Assembly: GCA_040222275.1 (NCBI GenBank)
Contig: JAVKDJ010000092.1
Coordinates: 62,001-126,000, forward strand
DNA from: CAXBNB01 sp040222275
GTDB lineage: Bacteria > Bacteroidota > Bacteroidia > Cytophagales > Cyclobacteriaceae
Length of the DNA stretch: 64,000 nt
Direction of reading: 5' to 3'
Part shown: positions 1 to 9,235 of the stretch, in pieces
Numbering within the stretch: position 1 is the stretch's first letter
How the letters are laid out: every line of letters begins with the position of its first letter
The notes under the pieces: generated by a model
The model's database searches: none
Seen by the model: only the letters and a program-made list of their open reading frames with translations
What the model was told of the DNA's origin: nothing
Translations under genes and position numbers: made by a program

Positions 1-586
1 TATATGTCGTTGATATCACATCAACAGCCTGGAATAATATCAGGAAACTTGCCAGGATTATAAGCGCATTTCCAATGATGCCCCATGTCGATAACCACTT
101 CGGAATATACTTTCCGCTAAAAAGGATATGGTACAGCAATAGATTACCTAATCCCGTTGCTACCATTACGCCCAAATGGTTGGTCAAATCCCTGATTATC
201 TTTAACATTTCACCTAATTTTTCAAGGTACAGCAAACTTTCCCCTGCAGAAGTCAGATAAGTCTTACTAAGATAAATGAACAGGGGTAGTAAAATCACTC
301 CAAAAATTTGAAATGCCCCTGCTATCATCCTAAATCCCACAAATCCAATAGCACTGTTTTCCTTGTGTGCTTTTAGGGTCTTATATAGTATAAGTGCAAA
401 TCCAATGTAGATTGGAACCAACAGAAATTGAAAAACTGCTCCAGACAATACTTGACTTTTATTAGGAAATACTTCTTTGAGGAAATCGGTACTTTCTACT
501 GATGGGACAATGCTTAATAGTCCTGCAATTATTCCGAATAGAATTAAAATTCCTGCGATTCTTGAAATCTGTTTATTTGAATTCAT
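1..586 (-). CDS. DUF4386 family membrane protein (3' end cut by window edge)
   Basis: Translated from ATG at 586, the frame stays open to the window edge (195 codons, no stop reached). It reads MNSNKQISRIAGILILFGII and continues with further hydrophobic stretches (LSGAVFQFLLVPIYIGFALI, GVILLPLFIYLSKTY, NLLLYHILFSGKYIPKWLS, NALIILASFLILFQAVD). This pattern of six or so membrane helices with a conserved GxRxIxG-type centre matches DUF4386, an inner-membrane family of about 220-240 residues with no known reaction. It is the last gene of the minus-strand metal island, with a 110 bp gap and an ATPase remnant before it, so membership of the same operon is uncertain. The family call is from recognition of the pattern, not from a search. 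Confidence 0.7.
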   Translation of the reverse strand, partial: MNSNKQISRIAGILILFGIIAGLLSIVPSVESTDFLKEVFPNKSQVLSGAVFQFLLVPIYIGFALILYKTLKAHKENSAIGFVGFRMIAGAFQIFGVILLPLFIYLSKTYLTSAGESLLYLEKLGEMLKIIRDLTNHLGVMVATGLGNLLLYHILFSGKYIPKWLSTWGIIGNALIILASFLILFQAVDVISTTY

Positions 587-697
587 CTTCTAAATTGATT
601 TGGGTTCATTTAAATTCACTTCGAATCTTATCACCTCAAAGGGATGTGGTTCGTGAGGACACGAACCTGGGGTTGGCTTCATTTAAAATAGGCAACA

Positions 698-815
698 TTA
701 CTTTTTATAAGCCAACAACCTCAGCTCATCAAAGACTACCACCTGTGTAGAACCTTCATGTACAGCAATACCAATATTTGCCAGACAAAAATCATGGCTG
801 CAATCAAAAGCACAA
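698..815 (-). pseudogene. Remnant of the C-terminus of a P1B-4 metal ATPase
   Basis: The minus strand reads LANIGIAVHEGSTQVVVF, then DELRLLAYKK and a stop. This is nearly the same as the end of the complete ATPase at 1411-3936 (LANIGIAVLIHEGST...LRLLVYKE). The DNA is clearly homologous to 1411-1530 for roughly 110 bases, with a 6-base deletion that removes Leu-Ile before the conserved HEGST motif of the last membrane helix. No ATPase sequence continues upstream in any frame, and the DUF302 gene begins right beside it. It is therefore a decayed second copy left after duplication or recombination, with no plausible function as a protein. Confidence 0.8.
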
Positions 816-845
816 GATACTGCCGGATGTTTTAAAACTTCCACG

Positions 846-1232
846 CTATAATGCTGCTATCACTTTTTTCAGAAGGGCTTCAATTTCATTGGCTATATCA
901 GCCAACGCTGCATTATCTACAGCTGCCATTGAAGCTTTGGGACTGACAGCAGCTACTTCCACACCAGCATCCGTTTGTTGCACAATAACATTGCAGGGCA
1001 GCATGGTTCCGATTTTATCCTCAGCTTGTAATGCTTTAAATGCGAAGGGAGGGTTACATGCTCCCAGGATTTTATAAGGCCGAAAATCTTCATCCAGCTT
1101 CTTTTTCATGGTTTCCTTCACATCTATTTCAGTGAGTATCCCAAAGCCTTCTGCTTTCAATGCTTCAGTGACCATTTGTATGGCTTCTTCAAAGCTTACA
1201 TCATTCAATGTTTTTTCACTATAGTATTTCAT
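846..1232 (-). CDS. DUF302 domain protein
   Basis: A 128-residue protein without signal peptide or membrane helix. The DUF302 fold covers nearly the whole chain: an N-terminal strand-helix with FEEAIQMVTEALKAEGFGIL, the central KILGACNPPFAFKAL stretch with its single Cys, and the TMLPCNVIVQQ motif with a second Cys. The family is small and cytoplasmic or periplasmic, often found beside metal or redox stress genes, and its biochemical role is not established. Here it lies downstream of the P1B-4 ATPase, between two gene remnants, which suits a metal-response role by context only. A TGTAA-N6-TTACA palindrome lies 53 bp upstream of the start. Confidence 0.8.
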   Translation of the reverse strand: MKYYSEKTLNDVSFEEAIQMVTEALKAEGFGILTEIDVKETMKKKLDEDFRPYKILGACNPPFAFKALQAEDKIGTMLPCNVIVQQTDAGVEVAAVSPKASMAAVDNAALADIANEIEALLKKVIAAL

Positions 1233-1284
1233 TTTATATGGTTTTTAGTTCTGTAATAACCTAACGGATTAAAAGCAAAAACAC

Positions 1285-1300
1285 TGTAACAATTATTACA
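1285..1300. promoter_or_regulatory. Palindrome upstream of the DUF302 gene
   Basis: TGTAA (1285-1289) and TTACA (1296-1300) form a perfect 5-bp inverted repeat with a 6-nt AT-rich centre, in the only non-coding stretch ahead of the DUF302 start. It has the size and symmetry of a dimeric repressor or activator site. It could also be chance in AT-rich DNA; no regulator is assigned. Confidence 0.25.
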
Positions 1301-1405
1301 TTAGCGTTTGATCCGGGTTAATTGATGAGGTTCCAATTTCATGCGGATCATTTGCTCCTCAGAGGGGCAGTCCATTTTGCTTAGTTTGAATGTGCTTTTC
1401 CTCAT
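1301..1405 (-). pseudogene. N-terminal remnant (34 codons) of a cation-binding transporter protein
   Basis: An ATG at 1405, 5 nt after the stop of the P1B-4 ATPase, opens a 34-residue frame beginning MRKSTFKLSKMDCPSEEQMI and ending ...LEPHQLTRIKR. The start is the well-conserved N-terminus (KMDCPSEE) of the roughly 230-residue heavy-metal-associated cation transporter proteins that often sit next to such ATPases and Czc pumps in Bacteroidota. After residue 24 the family sequence is lost and the frame stops. It may still be translated because of coupling to the ATPase, but it is best read as a truncated gene. Confidence 0.65.
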
Positions 1406-1410
1406 TATTC

Positions 1411-3936
1411 TTATTCTTTATACACCAACAACCTCAATGCATTAAAGACTACCACCAATGTAGAGCCTTCATGTATCAGTACCGCAATACCGATATTGGC
1501 CAGACCAAAAATGGTTGAAGGAATGAGCAAAGCCACTATTCCCAGACTCACCCAGAGATTTTGCTTGATAATGCCTTTGGCCTTTCTGCTTAAACCGATA
1601 GCGAAGGGCAGTGTTTCCAGCTTATCAGCCATCAGGGCAATGTCCGCAGTTTCCAGAGCCACATCGCTACCAGCAGCTCCCATGGCTATACCCACTGTAC
1701 TGTTGGCCATGGCCGGGGCATCATTCACGCCATCGCCTACCATGGCTACTTTAGATTCCTTTTCTTTCAGTTTCTTAATGGCATCAACTTTTTCTTCGGG
1801 CAGCAGGCTGCCCCAGGCATCTGTAAGCCCGATTTCTTTAGCCACTGCATCGGCCACTTTTTGGTTGTCCCCGGTCAGCATGATCATGCGCTTGATACCA
1901 ATTTTTTTCAATTGCGCTAAGGTATTTTTCGCTTCTTCTCTTGGCGTATCCATCAAGGCGATGATCCCTATGTAATTGTCATTCTGTCGGATGAGCATGG
2001 TGGTATTGCCATCAGACTCTAAGGATTTTACTTTTTCTTCTATTTCCTTTGATGGCTTCTTATCATCGAGCGACTCAAACAGGTCCAGGTTGCCAATGTA
2101 GACTTTGTCACTTCCCAATGTGGCTTTGATCCCTTTCCCAAGCACGGCCTCCAGGTCTTTCGCCTCAGGTATGTCAGCACCCTTCAGTCGCTCTTTTCCG
2201 TCACGCACTACGGCCTTTGCCAGTGGGTGATCACTAAGACCCTCTACTGCAACTGCTATTTTCAATAATTCCTCTTCTTTCACATCCCCCAGGGCTACCA
2301 CCTCCGTTAACTTAGGCTTACCTTCTGTTAGTGTTCCGGTCTTATCAAAAGCCAGGGCAGTAAGTACGCCTAAATCTTCCAATGGGCGGCCACCTTTGAT
2401 AAGTACCCCACTTTTGGCTGCCCGGGCTACTCCACTGAGCACAGCACTCGGGGTGGCAATAGCCAAAGCACAAGGGCTGGCAGCTACCAGCACGGCCATG
2501 GCTCGGTAGAAGCTTTCGCTAAAAGTTTCGTCAATGACTAAAAAAACGAAATGGAGCAATACTACCAGTACCAATACAGCAGGCACAAAATATTTCTCAA
2601 ACTTATCTGTAAGTTGCTGGGTAGGCGATTTCTGAGTCTGGGCTTCATTGACCAGTTTCACGAGTCGTGAGAGTGTAGAGTCCTTCGCTACTTTGATCAC
2701 TTTGATTTCCAGTGTATTGTTTCCATTGATGGTACCGGAAAAGGCACGGTTCTCGTCCTTAATGTCTTTTTCCTGAGACCAGTCTTTATCAGAATCAGCC
2801 ACAGGTATTTTATCGACCGGTACACTTTCTCCGGTAATAGGTGCCTGGTTTACGCTACTCCGACCATCTACTATCACACCATCAGCAGAAATTTTGCTAT
2901 TAGGCTTCACTACGATGATGTCTCCAATGCTCAGTTCTTCTATACCTACTTCTTCTGTTTTTCCATTTCTCTTGAGCAAGGCGGTTTTGGGGGCCAGTTC
3001 TGCCAAAGCAGCAATAGATTTACGGGCCTTGTTCATGGCATAATGCTCCAGGGCATGGCCCATGCTGAACAGGAATAGCAACAGGGCACCTTCCGCCCAT
3101 TCACCCAGAATAGCCGCGCCAATAGCTGCCACCAACATGAGAAAGTCAATCTCAAATCCACCTTTAGCAACTGTTTGAATAGCTTCTTTAGCCGTAAAAA
3201 AGCCTCCAAAGAAATACGCTGCGATGTAGAGCACCAGACTTACCCATGAAGGTATAGCTTCAACAAAGGACAGCCCAAAACCAATGCCGAGCAATGCCCC
3301 GCAGATGATGGAAAAGATCAGCTCGGTATTTTTGCCAAAAATACCACCGTGTGAGTGGTCATGATCTTCACCTTCCTCATGTGAATGCTCATCCTCTTTT
3401 TCTTGGGTTTCCTGTTGTTCAGATTTCTTGGCTTGCTGAAGAAATCGCTCAGCACTTACCTGCGTATCGGGTATGTCAAGACCTTCTTTCCTTAATGATT
3501 TAAGTATCTCCGCTTCATCTATTTTAGTGGTATCAAATTCCAGTCTTACCATGCCGGAACCTGAGACGGAGGCTTCAAGAATGCCCGCTTTGTTCCGCAG
3601 GTTTCGCTCTATGTTACGGGCATGGCGTGTATGCCGTATCCCATCTACTTCTATGAGTAAATGCCCATATTTTTCAGTAAGTACAGCACCAGTCAGTTCA
3701 GCAAGGGATTGAATGCGGTCGATAGAAATGATATCGGGATCATAATGAAAACAAAGTTGGGGAGTGCTATCTTCCTTTGCATCGGCAACATGCACTTTTT
3801 CGATACCCTCTTTGGCCTGTAATTCTTGAATAAGCCTTTCAACACAAGTATCTTTTTTGTCCGGCACTTCGGGCAGGATAACCGGAATTTTTATTTGTAG
3901 TTTTTTAAGGTTCATTTTTTTCTTTATGTAATTCAT
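1411..3936 (-). CDS. P1B-4-type heavy-metal translocating ATPase
   Basis: ATP-driven exporter of a divalent metal across the inner membrane. Seen: two ferredoxin-like HMA-type folds at about residues 30-90 and 95-155, both without CxxC; a His/Glu/Asp-rich loop at 184-197; the TGES actuator motif at 368; SPC in the sixth membrane helix at 487-489; DKTGTLT at 531; HPLAKA and GDGVNDAPA further on; and HEGST in the last helix. SPC plus HEG(G/S)T marks the P1B-4 subfamily (cobalt, zinc, iron or cadmium export) rather than the CPC copper/zinc types. The frame opens at 3936, but the ATG at 3915, preceded by AAAGAAAAAA and overlapping the end of the MgtC gene by 11 nt, is the more likely start. The exact metal is inferred. 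Confidence 0.93.
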   Translation of the reverse strand: MNYIKKKMNLKKLQIKIPVILPEVPDKKDTCVERLIQELQAKEGIEKVHVADAKEDSTPQLCFHYDPDIISIDRIQSLAELTGAVLTEKYGHLLIEVDGIRHTRHARNIERNLRNKAGILEASVSGSGMVRLEFDTTKIDEAEILKSLRKEGLDIPDTQVSAERFLQQAKKSEQQETQEKEDEHSHEEGEDHDHSHGGIFGKNTELIFSIICGALLGIGFGLSFVEAIPSWVSLVLYIAAYFFGGFFTAKEAIQTVAKGGFEIDFLMLVAAIGAAILGEWAEGALLLFLFSMGHALEHYAMNKARKSIAALAELAPKTALLKRNGKTEEVGIEELSIGDIIVVKPNSKISADGVIVDGRSSVNQAPITGESVPVDKIPVADSDKDWSQEKDIKDENRAFSGTINGNNTLEIKVIKVAKDSTLSRLVKLVNEAQTQKSPTQQLTDKFEKYFVPAVLVLVVLLHFVFLVIDETFSESFYRAMAVLVAASPCALAIATPSAVLSGVARAAKSGVLIKGGRPLEDLGVLTALAFDKTGTLTEGKPKLTEVVALGDVKEEELLKIAVAVEGLSDHPLAKAVVRDGKERLKGADIPEAKDLEAVLGKGIKATLGSDKVYIGNLDLFESLDDKKPSKEIEEKVKSLESDGNTTMLIRQNDNYIGIIALMDTPREEAKNTLAQLKKIGIKRMIMLTGDNQKVADAVAKEIGLTDAWGSLLPEEKVDAIKKLKEKESKVAMVGDGVNDAPAMANSTVGIAMGAAGSDVALETADIALMADKLETLPFAIGLSRKAKGIIKQNLWVSLGIVALLIPSTIFGLANIGIAVLIHEGSTLVVVFNALRLLVYKE

Positions 3937-4378
3937 CGTGTGATTCTATCCACTTTGCTTTTAACTTGATATACCATTTAAAATGATGGAGTGCCAATAA
4001 AAAATAAATGGCAACTGTAGCCGATACAGCTATTAAATACATATTGTATGCTACTGCCACTCCAACGGCTGCAGCCGCCCATACCGATGATGCAGTGGTT
4101 AGTCCATGTGTTAATCCTTTTGCATTGTCTTTATAGATAATACCTGCACCCAAAAAGCCAATACCTGTAACAACATTGGCAATTATTCTTCCTGCTGCAG
4201 TGGTATCTGTTGAGTGAATACCGATAAGCGTGAACAATGCAGCACCAAGTGTAACGGCAGCATAAGTTCTTATTCCTGCTGCGTTGCCATGCTTTTCTCT
4301 TTCCAAACCGATAATTGCACCCAGCAAGAAGGCTATAAAAAGTTGTGCAACAATTATTAATTCATCCTTTATCTCCAT
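3905..4378 (-). CDS. MgtC/SapB family membrane protein
   Basis: About 157 residues from the ATG at 4378. This start lies one base after the stop of the bestrophin-like gene (TAAcATG) and is preferred over a longer frame starting at 4432 inside that gene. The N-terminal half has the MgtC signature: hydrophobic helix, GAIIGLEREKHGNAAGIRTY, then TGIGFLGAGIIYKD and SSVWAAAAVGVAVA. MgtC proteins are inner-membrane proteins linked to survival at low magnesium; in salmonellae MgtC modulates the F-ATPase, while in most bacteria the role is unknown. The chain lacks the long C-terminal ACT-like domain of virulence MgtC and ends with a charged tail. The context, between a channel and a metal ATPase, suggests ion homeostasis. 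Confidence 0.88.
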   Translation of the reverse strand: MEIKDELIIVAQLFIAFLLGAIIGLEREKHGNAAGIRTYAAVTLGAALFTLIGIHSTDTTAAGRIIANVVTGIGFLGAGIIYKDNAKGLTHGLTTASSVWAAAAVGVAVAYNMYLIAVSATVAIYFLLALHHFKWYIKLKAKWIESHDELHKEKNEP

Positions 4379-4379
4379 G

Positions 4380-5270
4380 TTATAAAATGTAATAAGTTTC
4401 AGGTTCTTTTTTTTGAGGCACATTTTTATCACCTGTCATTTGCCTTAAATTGATTTCTATGGTTTGGGCAAGGTCGGTCATTGGTGTATCGAAAGGTTGA
4501 TTTTCAAAAGGGTCTTGCATGAGTATGGAAGTTTTTTCTATGGCTATAAAGATAATCGGGATGCCAATGGTAAGTCCAATTTCTACCAAGAGGTATTTAT
4601 CCGACAACCCAAACGGAAGCATGGTGGCAAATACATAAATGATGGTATGGATCAAAAGACTGTGGGCTTTTGGGAAAACGGTGTTTTTAATCCGTTCGCA
4701 TTTTCCCATAGAGTCACACAGACGGGCTATTGTACGGTCGATTTGTACTTGTTGAAAATCATTAACTATATTTTTTTCTTTCGCTTCCAATAAGGTTTCA
4801 GCATGTTGAGACAATAAGGCATTTGGGATATTAAAATCATGAAGCCCTTTTGATGCTGTATATTCCTTAACCCTATGTGAAAAAGGTAGTTTTCTCAATG
4901 ACTCTCCCAATGCATAACACCAGATAACCTGCCGATCAGTCATATCTTTCACCAGGGTCTCATAGCTTTTATTGCTTCTATCAAAAAAAGACACACACTG
5001 CCTGATCAGTGTTCTGGAGTCGTTTACGATGGCTCCCCAAATAATTCTGGCTTCCCACCACCGCTCATAAGCCTGATTAGTGCGAAAACCTAAAAGCAAT
5101 GCTACCGCGGTACCGAACACGGCTGTGACACTTACTGGAACTGAAATCTTGTCAAGAAATCCGTATTGATCCAGAATACCAACCACAACTGCATAAGCTG
5201 TAACAAGTACAATATCAATCTTAATTGTTTTAAGAAAGTCAAGAATGGATATCCGTTTGTTTAACAGCAT
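4380..5270 (-). CDS. Bestrophin-like (RFP-TM/UPF0187) ion channel
   Basis: A 296-residue membrane protein. After an N-terminal helix (IDIVLVTAYAVVVGIL) come the family landmarks VPVSVTAVFGTAVALLLGFR, TNQAYERWWEARIIWGAIVNDSR and, near the C-terminus, LPFGLSDKYLLVEIGLTIGIP and ENQPFDTPMTDL. Bacterial bestrophin homologues are pentameric channels; the Klebsiella homologue conducts sodium, animal ones conduct chloride. The ion here cannot be told from sequence. Downstream the MgtC gene is translationally coupled; upstream, a 28-nt gap separates it from the FTR1-type gene, so all are probably one transcript. Confidence 0.9.
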   Translation of the reverse strand: MLLNKRISILDFLKTIKIDIVLVTAYAVVVGILDQYGFLDKISVPVSVTAVFGTAVALLLGFRTNQAYERWWEARIIWGAIVNDSRTLIRQCVSFFDRSNKSYETLVKDMTDRQVIWCYALGESLRKLPFSHRVKEYTASKGLHDFNIPNALLSQHAETLLEAKEKNIVNDFQQVQIDRTIARLCDSMGKCERIKNTVFPKAHSLLIHTIIYVFATMLPFGLSDKYLLVEIGLTIGIPIIFIAIEKTSILMQDPFENQPFDTPMTDLAQTIEINLRQMTGDKNVPQKKEPETYYIL

Positions 5271-5298
5271 TGATTTTTAGTTTTTAGCACGCCTTGTC

Positions 5299-7233
5299 TT
5301 AGTTTATAAGTAAGTTACTCTTACGATTGCTAAAATAGTACAGTACTAACATAGCTACCAACAGTACAATTTGAGAAACAAATGTTTCAAGCGTAGGGAA
5401 GATTCCAAGCCAATCTACATTCACGAACACCGGAAGACTGGTTATGGATATCCAACCAATTTCCTGAAGCGAATGAACACCTTTACCGATCAGTATCAAT
5501 GCAAGTAACGTAATCACCCAGGCTGAATAACGAAACAACTGACGTACCGGAATCTTTTTAGCATACCTTACAAACAGGATAGCAAACAGTGCAATCAACA
5601 CAAAAGCAGCCAAAACCCCCAGCCCGATTGATGACTGAGCTTGGGTCTCCAGACTAATGGCCTGTAAAAATAAAATTGACTCAAAAGCCTCACGAAACAC
5701 TACCATAAAAGAGAAAAAGGCAATACCCAGCATTTTGTCTGCTTTAAGCTGTTTACCTATTTTTTCTTCAATAAATATTTTCCACTTTTTGGTGTGTGAA
5801 TGGTCATGTAACCAAAACCCTACAAAGGCCAATACGATAACCGCCACCAGCGAAATCATTCCCTCCATGACTTCCCTGTTTTTACCACTTATCCCGATTA
5901 CCCAATCGGATAAAAACCACCCGCCAACTCCAAAAATAACAGCGGTTACCCATCCTCCATGCACCCATAGGGCAGCCTTTTTTAATTCTGATGAACGTAT
6001 CAAAGCGAGAATCAGGGCCAGGATCAAAAATGCTTCTAAGCCCTCTCGTAGCATGATAGAAGCAGATATAGCAAAAGAAAGCCAATAGGTAAGTTTTTTA
6101 TCCTGCATCAATTTCCCGGCCTGATCTATCATGTCAAGGCCATTGTTGATTTCTGTCTCCACCTTTGACTTTCCGGCTTTTTGCTCTATTACTTGTCTGA
6201 CTTTAAACATTTGCTGCTCCAGTCTTGCCGTAAAAGCAGGGTCATTGGCCTTCAGCCTCGCTTCAGAAGGCTCAATACCTTCCAGGTAGGCTGCCAGGGC
6301 ATCTTCACGAGCAGAAGAATAATTCCCTGTAGCATAATTTTGCAGGGCATTTTTTAAATAAGTCTTTGCCCTATCCAATGTGGGTGCCCGGCTAACATCC
6401 CTTGGAGATTGTGTTCTAAGAGCGGCAAGGGATAATTTTGCGTTTTTGTTATCCGACTCAAGACGTTTTAACAATTCCACATCGGATAGAGTGGCTACCT
6501 CCTGAAGATTTACATGTGCGCTCGCCTGCTCAAACTCCTGTTGCAAACCGGATTCATTATCATCTTCGGTTTCAAACCGTAGTGATTTTATGTAAAATGC
6601 CAGATCCCAAATTTCCTCATCGGTTAGGCTTTCAAAACTTTGCATAGCAGTTCCTTCCACTCCCAGTTTTATGGTATTGTAGGCCTGAAAGGGTGCGATT
6701 TCCTGCATCAGGGTATCGTTTAGAAAATTAGTAGGAGCTGGCACTAATCCAGCAGCTAGTTTGCCATCTCCGGCTCCCCTGACCCCGTGGCAGGGGGTAC
6801 AATTCTGTACATATAAAATTTCCGCGTTTTTGAGGTTAGGCCATATAAGAGGTGCAGTTTTAAACCCTGTCACCTCTATAATATCTTGCCTGGATTTCCC
6901 TGCTACTGTGGTTATATCCTCATGGGGAGCCTTTTGGTCTATAAGGCTTTTTAATTTTTTTAATACGGCTAAAATATTGGCCTTCTCATTATCATTTAAC
7001 TCACTGTTTTTGATAAGCCCGATTACTTTATCGCTGAATTCTTGCATTTCTGCATATTCTCCATCATTTATCACTTTTCCATTTTGTACTGCTGCGGTAT
7101 AATCCCTTGAAATGTAGTCCAGCAAATGAATGGTGGTTTGAATATCTTTTTTTATCTCATTTCCAAAAACATTGGAAGGATAATACCAAGTCAATATGAC
7201 GACTGTTATAAATATCTTTAATAGGTTACTCAT
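5299..7233 (-). CDS. Cytochrome c-FTR1 fusion, iron permease family
   Basis: A 644-residue protein with an N-terminal signal sequence. A periplasmic part of about 370 residues carries one haem c site (CTPCH at 145-149, with the distal Met expected near the GTAMQSF motif). The C-terminal FTR1 domain has about seven helices and both REGLE and REAFE motifs (the RExxE iron-binding motifs of Ftr1/EfeU). In fungal Ftr1 and bacterial EfeU/FetM these motifs move ferric iron after ferrous oxidation; a fused cytochrome could supply the electron path for that oxidation. This architecture is known in Bacteroidota and Proteobacteria. It lies in the metal island between the bestrophin-like gene and the CPC ATPase and may import or export iron or another trivalent metal; direction is not shown by the sequence. 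Confidence 0.9.
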   Translation of the reverse strand: MSNLLKIFITVVILTWYYPSNVFGNEIKKDIQTTIHLLDYISRDYTAAVQNGKVINDGEYAEMQEFSDKVIGLIKNSELNDNEKANILAVLKKLKSLIDQKAPHEDITTVAGKSRQDIIEVTGFKTAPLIWPNLKNAEILYVQNCTPCHGVRGAGDGKLAAGLVPAPTNFLNDTLMQEIAPFQAYNTIKLGVEGTAMQSFESLTDEEIWDLAFYIKSLRFETEDDNESGLQQEFEQASAHVNLQEVATLSDVELLKRLESDNKNAKLSLAALRTQSPRDVSRAPTLDRAKTYLKNALQNYATGNYSSAREDALAAYLEGIEPSEARLKANDPAFTARLEQQMFKVRQVIEQKAGKSKVETEINNGLDMIDQAGKLMQDKKLTYWLSFAISASIMLREGLEAFLILALILALIRSSELKKAALWVHGGWVTAVIFGVGGWFLSDWVIGISGKNREVMEGMISLVAVIVLAFVGFWLHDHSHTKKWKIFIEEKIGKQLKADKMLGIAFFSFMVVFREAFESILFLQAISLETQAQSSIGLGVLAAFVLIALFAILFVRYAKKIPVRQLFRYSAWVITLLALILIGKGVHSLQEIGWISITSLPVFVNVDWLGIFPTLETFVSQIVLLVAMLVLYYFSNRKSNLLIN

Positions 7234-7292
7234 TTATTGATCTATGTTATTCAGATGTGTTGCAGATACACTTCTTATCTATTAGAATCGGT

Positions 7293-9224
7293 TTAAAACT
7301 TCATTTTCTGTATTCTTATCGCATTTAAAATAGCCAGAAAGGCCACACCTACATCTGCGAATACGGCTTCCCACATAGAGGCCATACCAAATGCCCCCAG
7401 AATCATTACTATTAATTTTACCCCAAAGGCCAATGCAATATTCTGCCAGACTACCTTCCGTGTAGAACTACCTATTTTTATGGCCTTTGCAATCTTTGAT
7501 GGTTGATCCGTCTGGATAATCACATCTGCGGTTTCAATAGCAACATCACTTCCTAAACCTCCCATAGCTATGCCTACATCGCTTACTGCCAAAACGGGTG
7601 CATCGTTGATCCCGTCACCGACAAAAGCAATATTGGCTGATGGGTTTTTCTTCATCTCCTCTACTTCGTGTAGCTTGTCTTCGGGAAGTAAGCCGCCTTT
7701 GGCTTGCTCGAGCCCCAGTTCAAGCCCCACCTTTTCGGTAATAGAAGGCTTGTCGCCCGATAACATAATGATTTTCTTAATGCCGGCATTATGCATTCCT
7801 TTAATGGCTTCTACAGCATCTTCCTTTAATTGGTCAGCAATCGTGACATAGCCTGAAAACTCATTGTCAATGGCAATCATTACGATGGATTCTACGATGG
7901 TATCAGTATCAGGTGGGACATTAATACCATGAGCTGTCATTAACGCTTTATTACCGACTAAAACTGTTTTATTGTTGACTTTACCTTTTAATCCTTTTCC
8001 CGCTATTTCGCTAACCTCAGAAGCGATGTGATTCTGTCTCTTTAAATCATACTCCAAAATGGCACGGGCTATTGGATGAGTGGATTGCCCTTCCAACGCC
8101 AGCAGATACGCCATCATTTCATTTTCGGTAATTGCCACTGGTTTGATTTCCTTGATCTTAAACACCCCTTTAGTAACCGTACCCGTTTTATCCATGACCA
8201 CCGTATTTACCTTGGTCATTGCATCAAGAAATGATGCCCCTTTAAACAAGATCCCGTTTCTTGATGCCGCTCCCAGGCCCCCGAAATATCCAAGTGGTAT
8301 GGAGATGACCAAGGCACAAGGACAAGAAATTACCAGAAATATGAGCGCACGGTATAACCAATCTTTGAATACGTAGCTCTCTACAAAGAAGTAGGGCAGT
8401 ACGGTAAGGCAAATGGCAAGAAACACCACAATGGGCGTATAAATGCGAGCAAACTTCCTGATAAAAAGCTCAGTTTTGGATTTTCTTGCAGTGGCATTCT
8501 GTACCATATCCAAAATCCGGGCAATTGAACTGTCGTTAAATTCTTTGGTCGTTTCCAGCTCTATCACGCCTTCCAGATTAATGCTTCCCGCAAAAACCTT
8601 ATCGCCTTTGTGGATGGTGTCGGGTTTGCTTTCCCCGGTAATGGCTGCAGTGTTAACGCTGGCCTTTTCAGATATAAGCGTACCGTCCAGTGGAATTTTT
8701 TCTCCTGTTCGCACCTGAACTTTTTCCCCGACTTGTACAGTTTCCGGATTTACGGCTACAAAATCGTTATCCCTATATACCAAAGCTGTATTGGGCCGTA
8801 CATCGAGCAGGGCCTTTATATTGCCTTTGGCCCGCCTGACCGCAGCATTTTGAAAAAGTTCACCGACAGCATAAAACAACATGACGGCTACACCTTCCGG
8901 GTATTCGCCTATGGCAAATGCTCCCAGCGTAGCAATGGACATCAGGAAGAATTCGGTAAAAAAATCACCTTTGATTATGCTTTCCCTACCTTCCCTGATC
9001 ACAGGGAGCCCAACCGGAATGTAAGCCACAATGTACCAGGCAACACGTATCCAACCCTGGAAGAATGGGAACACATTAAAGTAATCGAACGAGATACCAA
9101 CGATGAGCATTGTAAAACTTAAAATTGCCGGAGCAAAAGTTTTAAATTTCGTTTCGCTTGATGAACCCTCAGATGCCTGTTTACTTTTAATGTCTCGCAG
9201 CTGTACTTTTTTCTTTTTTAACAT
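7293..9224 (-). CDS. P1B-2-type zinc/cadmium/lead ATPase
   Basis: A 643-residue inner-membrane metal pump. It starts directly with a charged cytosolic segment and membrane helices, so it has no N-terminal HMA domain. Motifs: EYPEGVAVMLFY in helix 4 region, TGES at 196-199, CPC at 301-303, DKTGTVT at 345, HPIARA, and GDGINDAPV. The last helix reads DVGVAFLAILNAIRI, with the Asp and Asn typical of zinc, cadmium and lead exporters (ZntA/CadA type). It starts 11 nt after the Fur-family gene, so that regulator is co-transcribed and is a natural candidate for its control. With the SPC ATPase at 1411-3936 it gives the island two pumps of different metal preference. Confidence 0.93.
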   Translation of the reverse strand: MLKKKKVQLRDIKSKQASEGSSSETKFKTFAPAILSFTMLIVGISFDYFNVFPFFQGWIRVAWYIVAYIPVGLPVIREGRESIIKGDFFTEFFLMSIATLGAFAIGEYPEGVAVMLFYAVGELFQNAAVRRAKGNIKALLDVRPNTALVYRDNDFVAVNPETVQVGEKVQVRTGEKIPLDGTLISEKASVNTAAITGESKPDTIHKGDKVFAGSINLEGVIELETTKEFNDSSIARILDMVQNATARKSKTELFIRKFARIYTPIVVFLAICLTVLPYFFVESYVFKDWLYRALIFLVISCPCALVISIPLGYFGGLGAASRNGILFKGASFLDAMTKVNTVVMDKTGTVTKGVFKIKEIKPVAITENEMMAYLLALEGQSTHPIARAILEYDLKRQNHIASEVSEIAGKGLKGKVNNKTVLVGNKALMTAHGINVPPDTDTIVESIVMIAIDNEFSGYVTIADQLKEDAVEAIKGMHNAGIKKIIMLSGDKPSITEKVGLELGLEQAKGGLLPEDKLHEVEEMKKNPSANIAFVGDGINDAPVLAVSDVGIAMGGLGSDVAIETADVIIQTDQPSKIAKAIKIGSSTRKVVWQNIALAFGVKLIVMILGAFGMASMWEAVFADVGVAFLAILNAIRIQKMKF

Positions 9225-9235
9225 TCCATCACTCT

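Noticed and set aside
4379..4432. Extended start of the MgtC protein inside the bestrophin-like gene
   Set aside because: The ATG at 4378 is coupled to the upstream stop (TAAcATG), and the extension is not MgtC-like.
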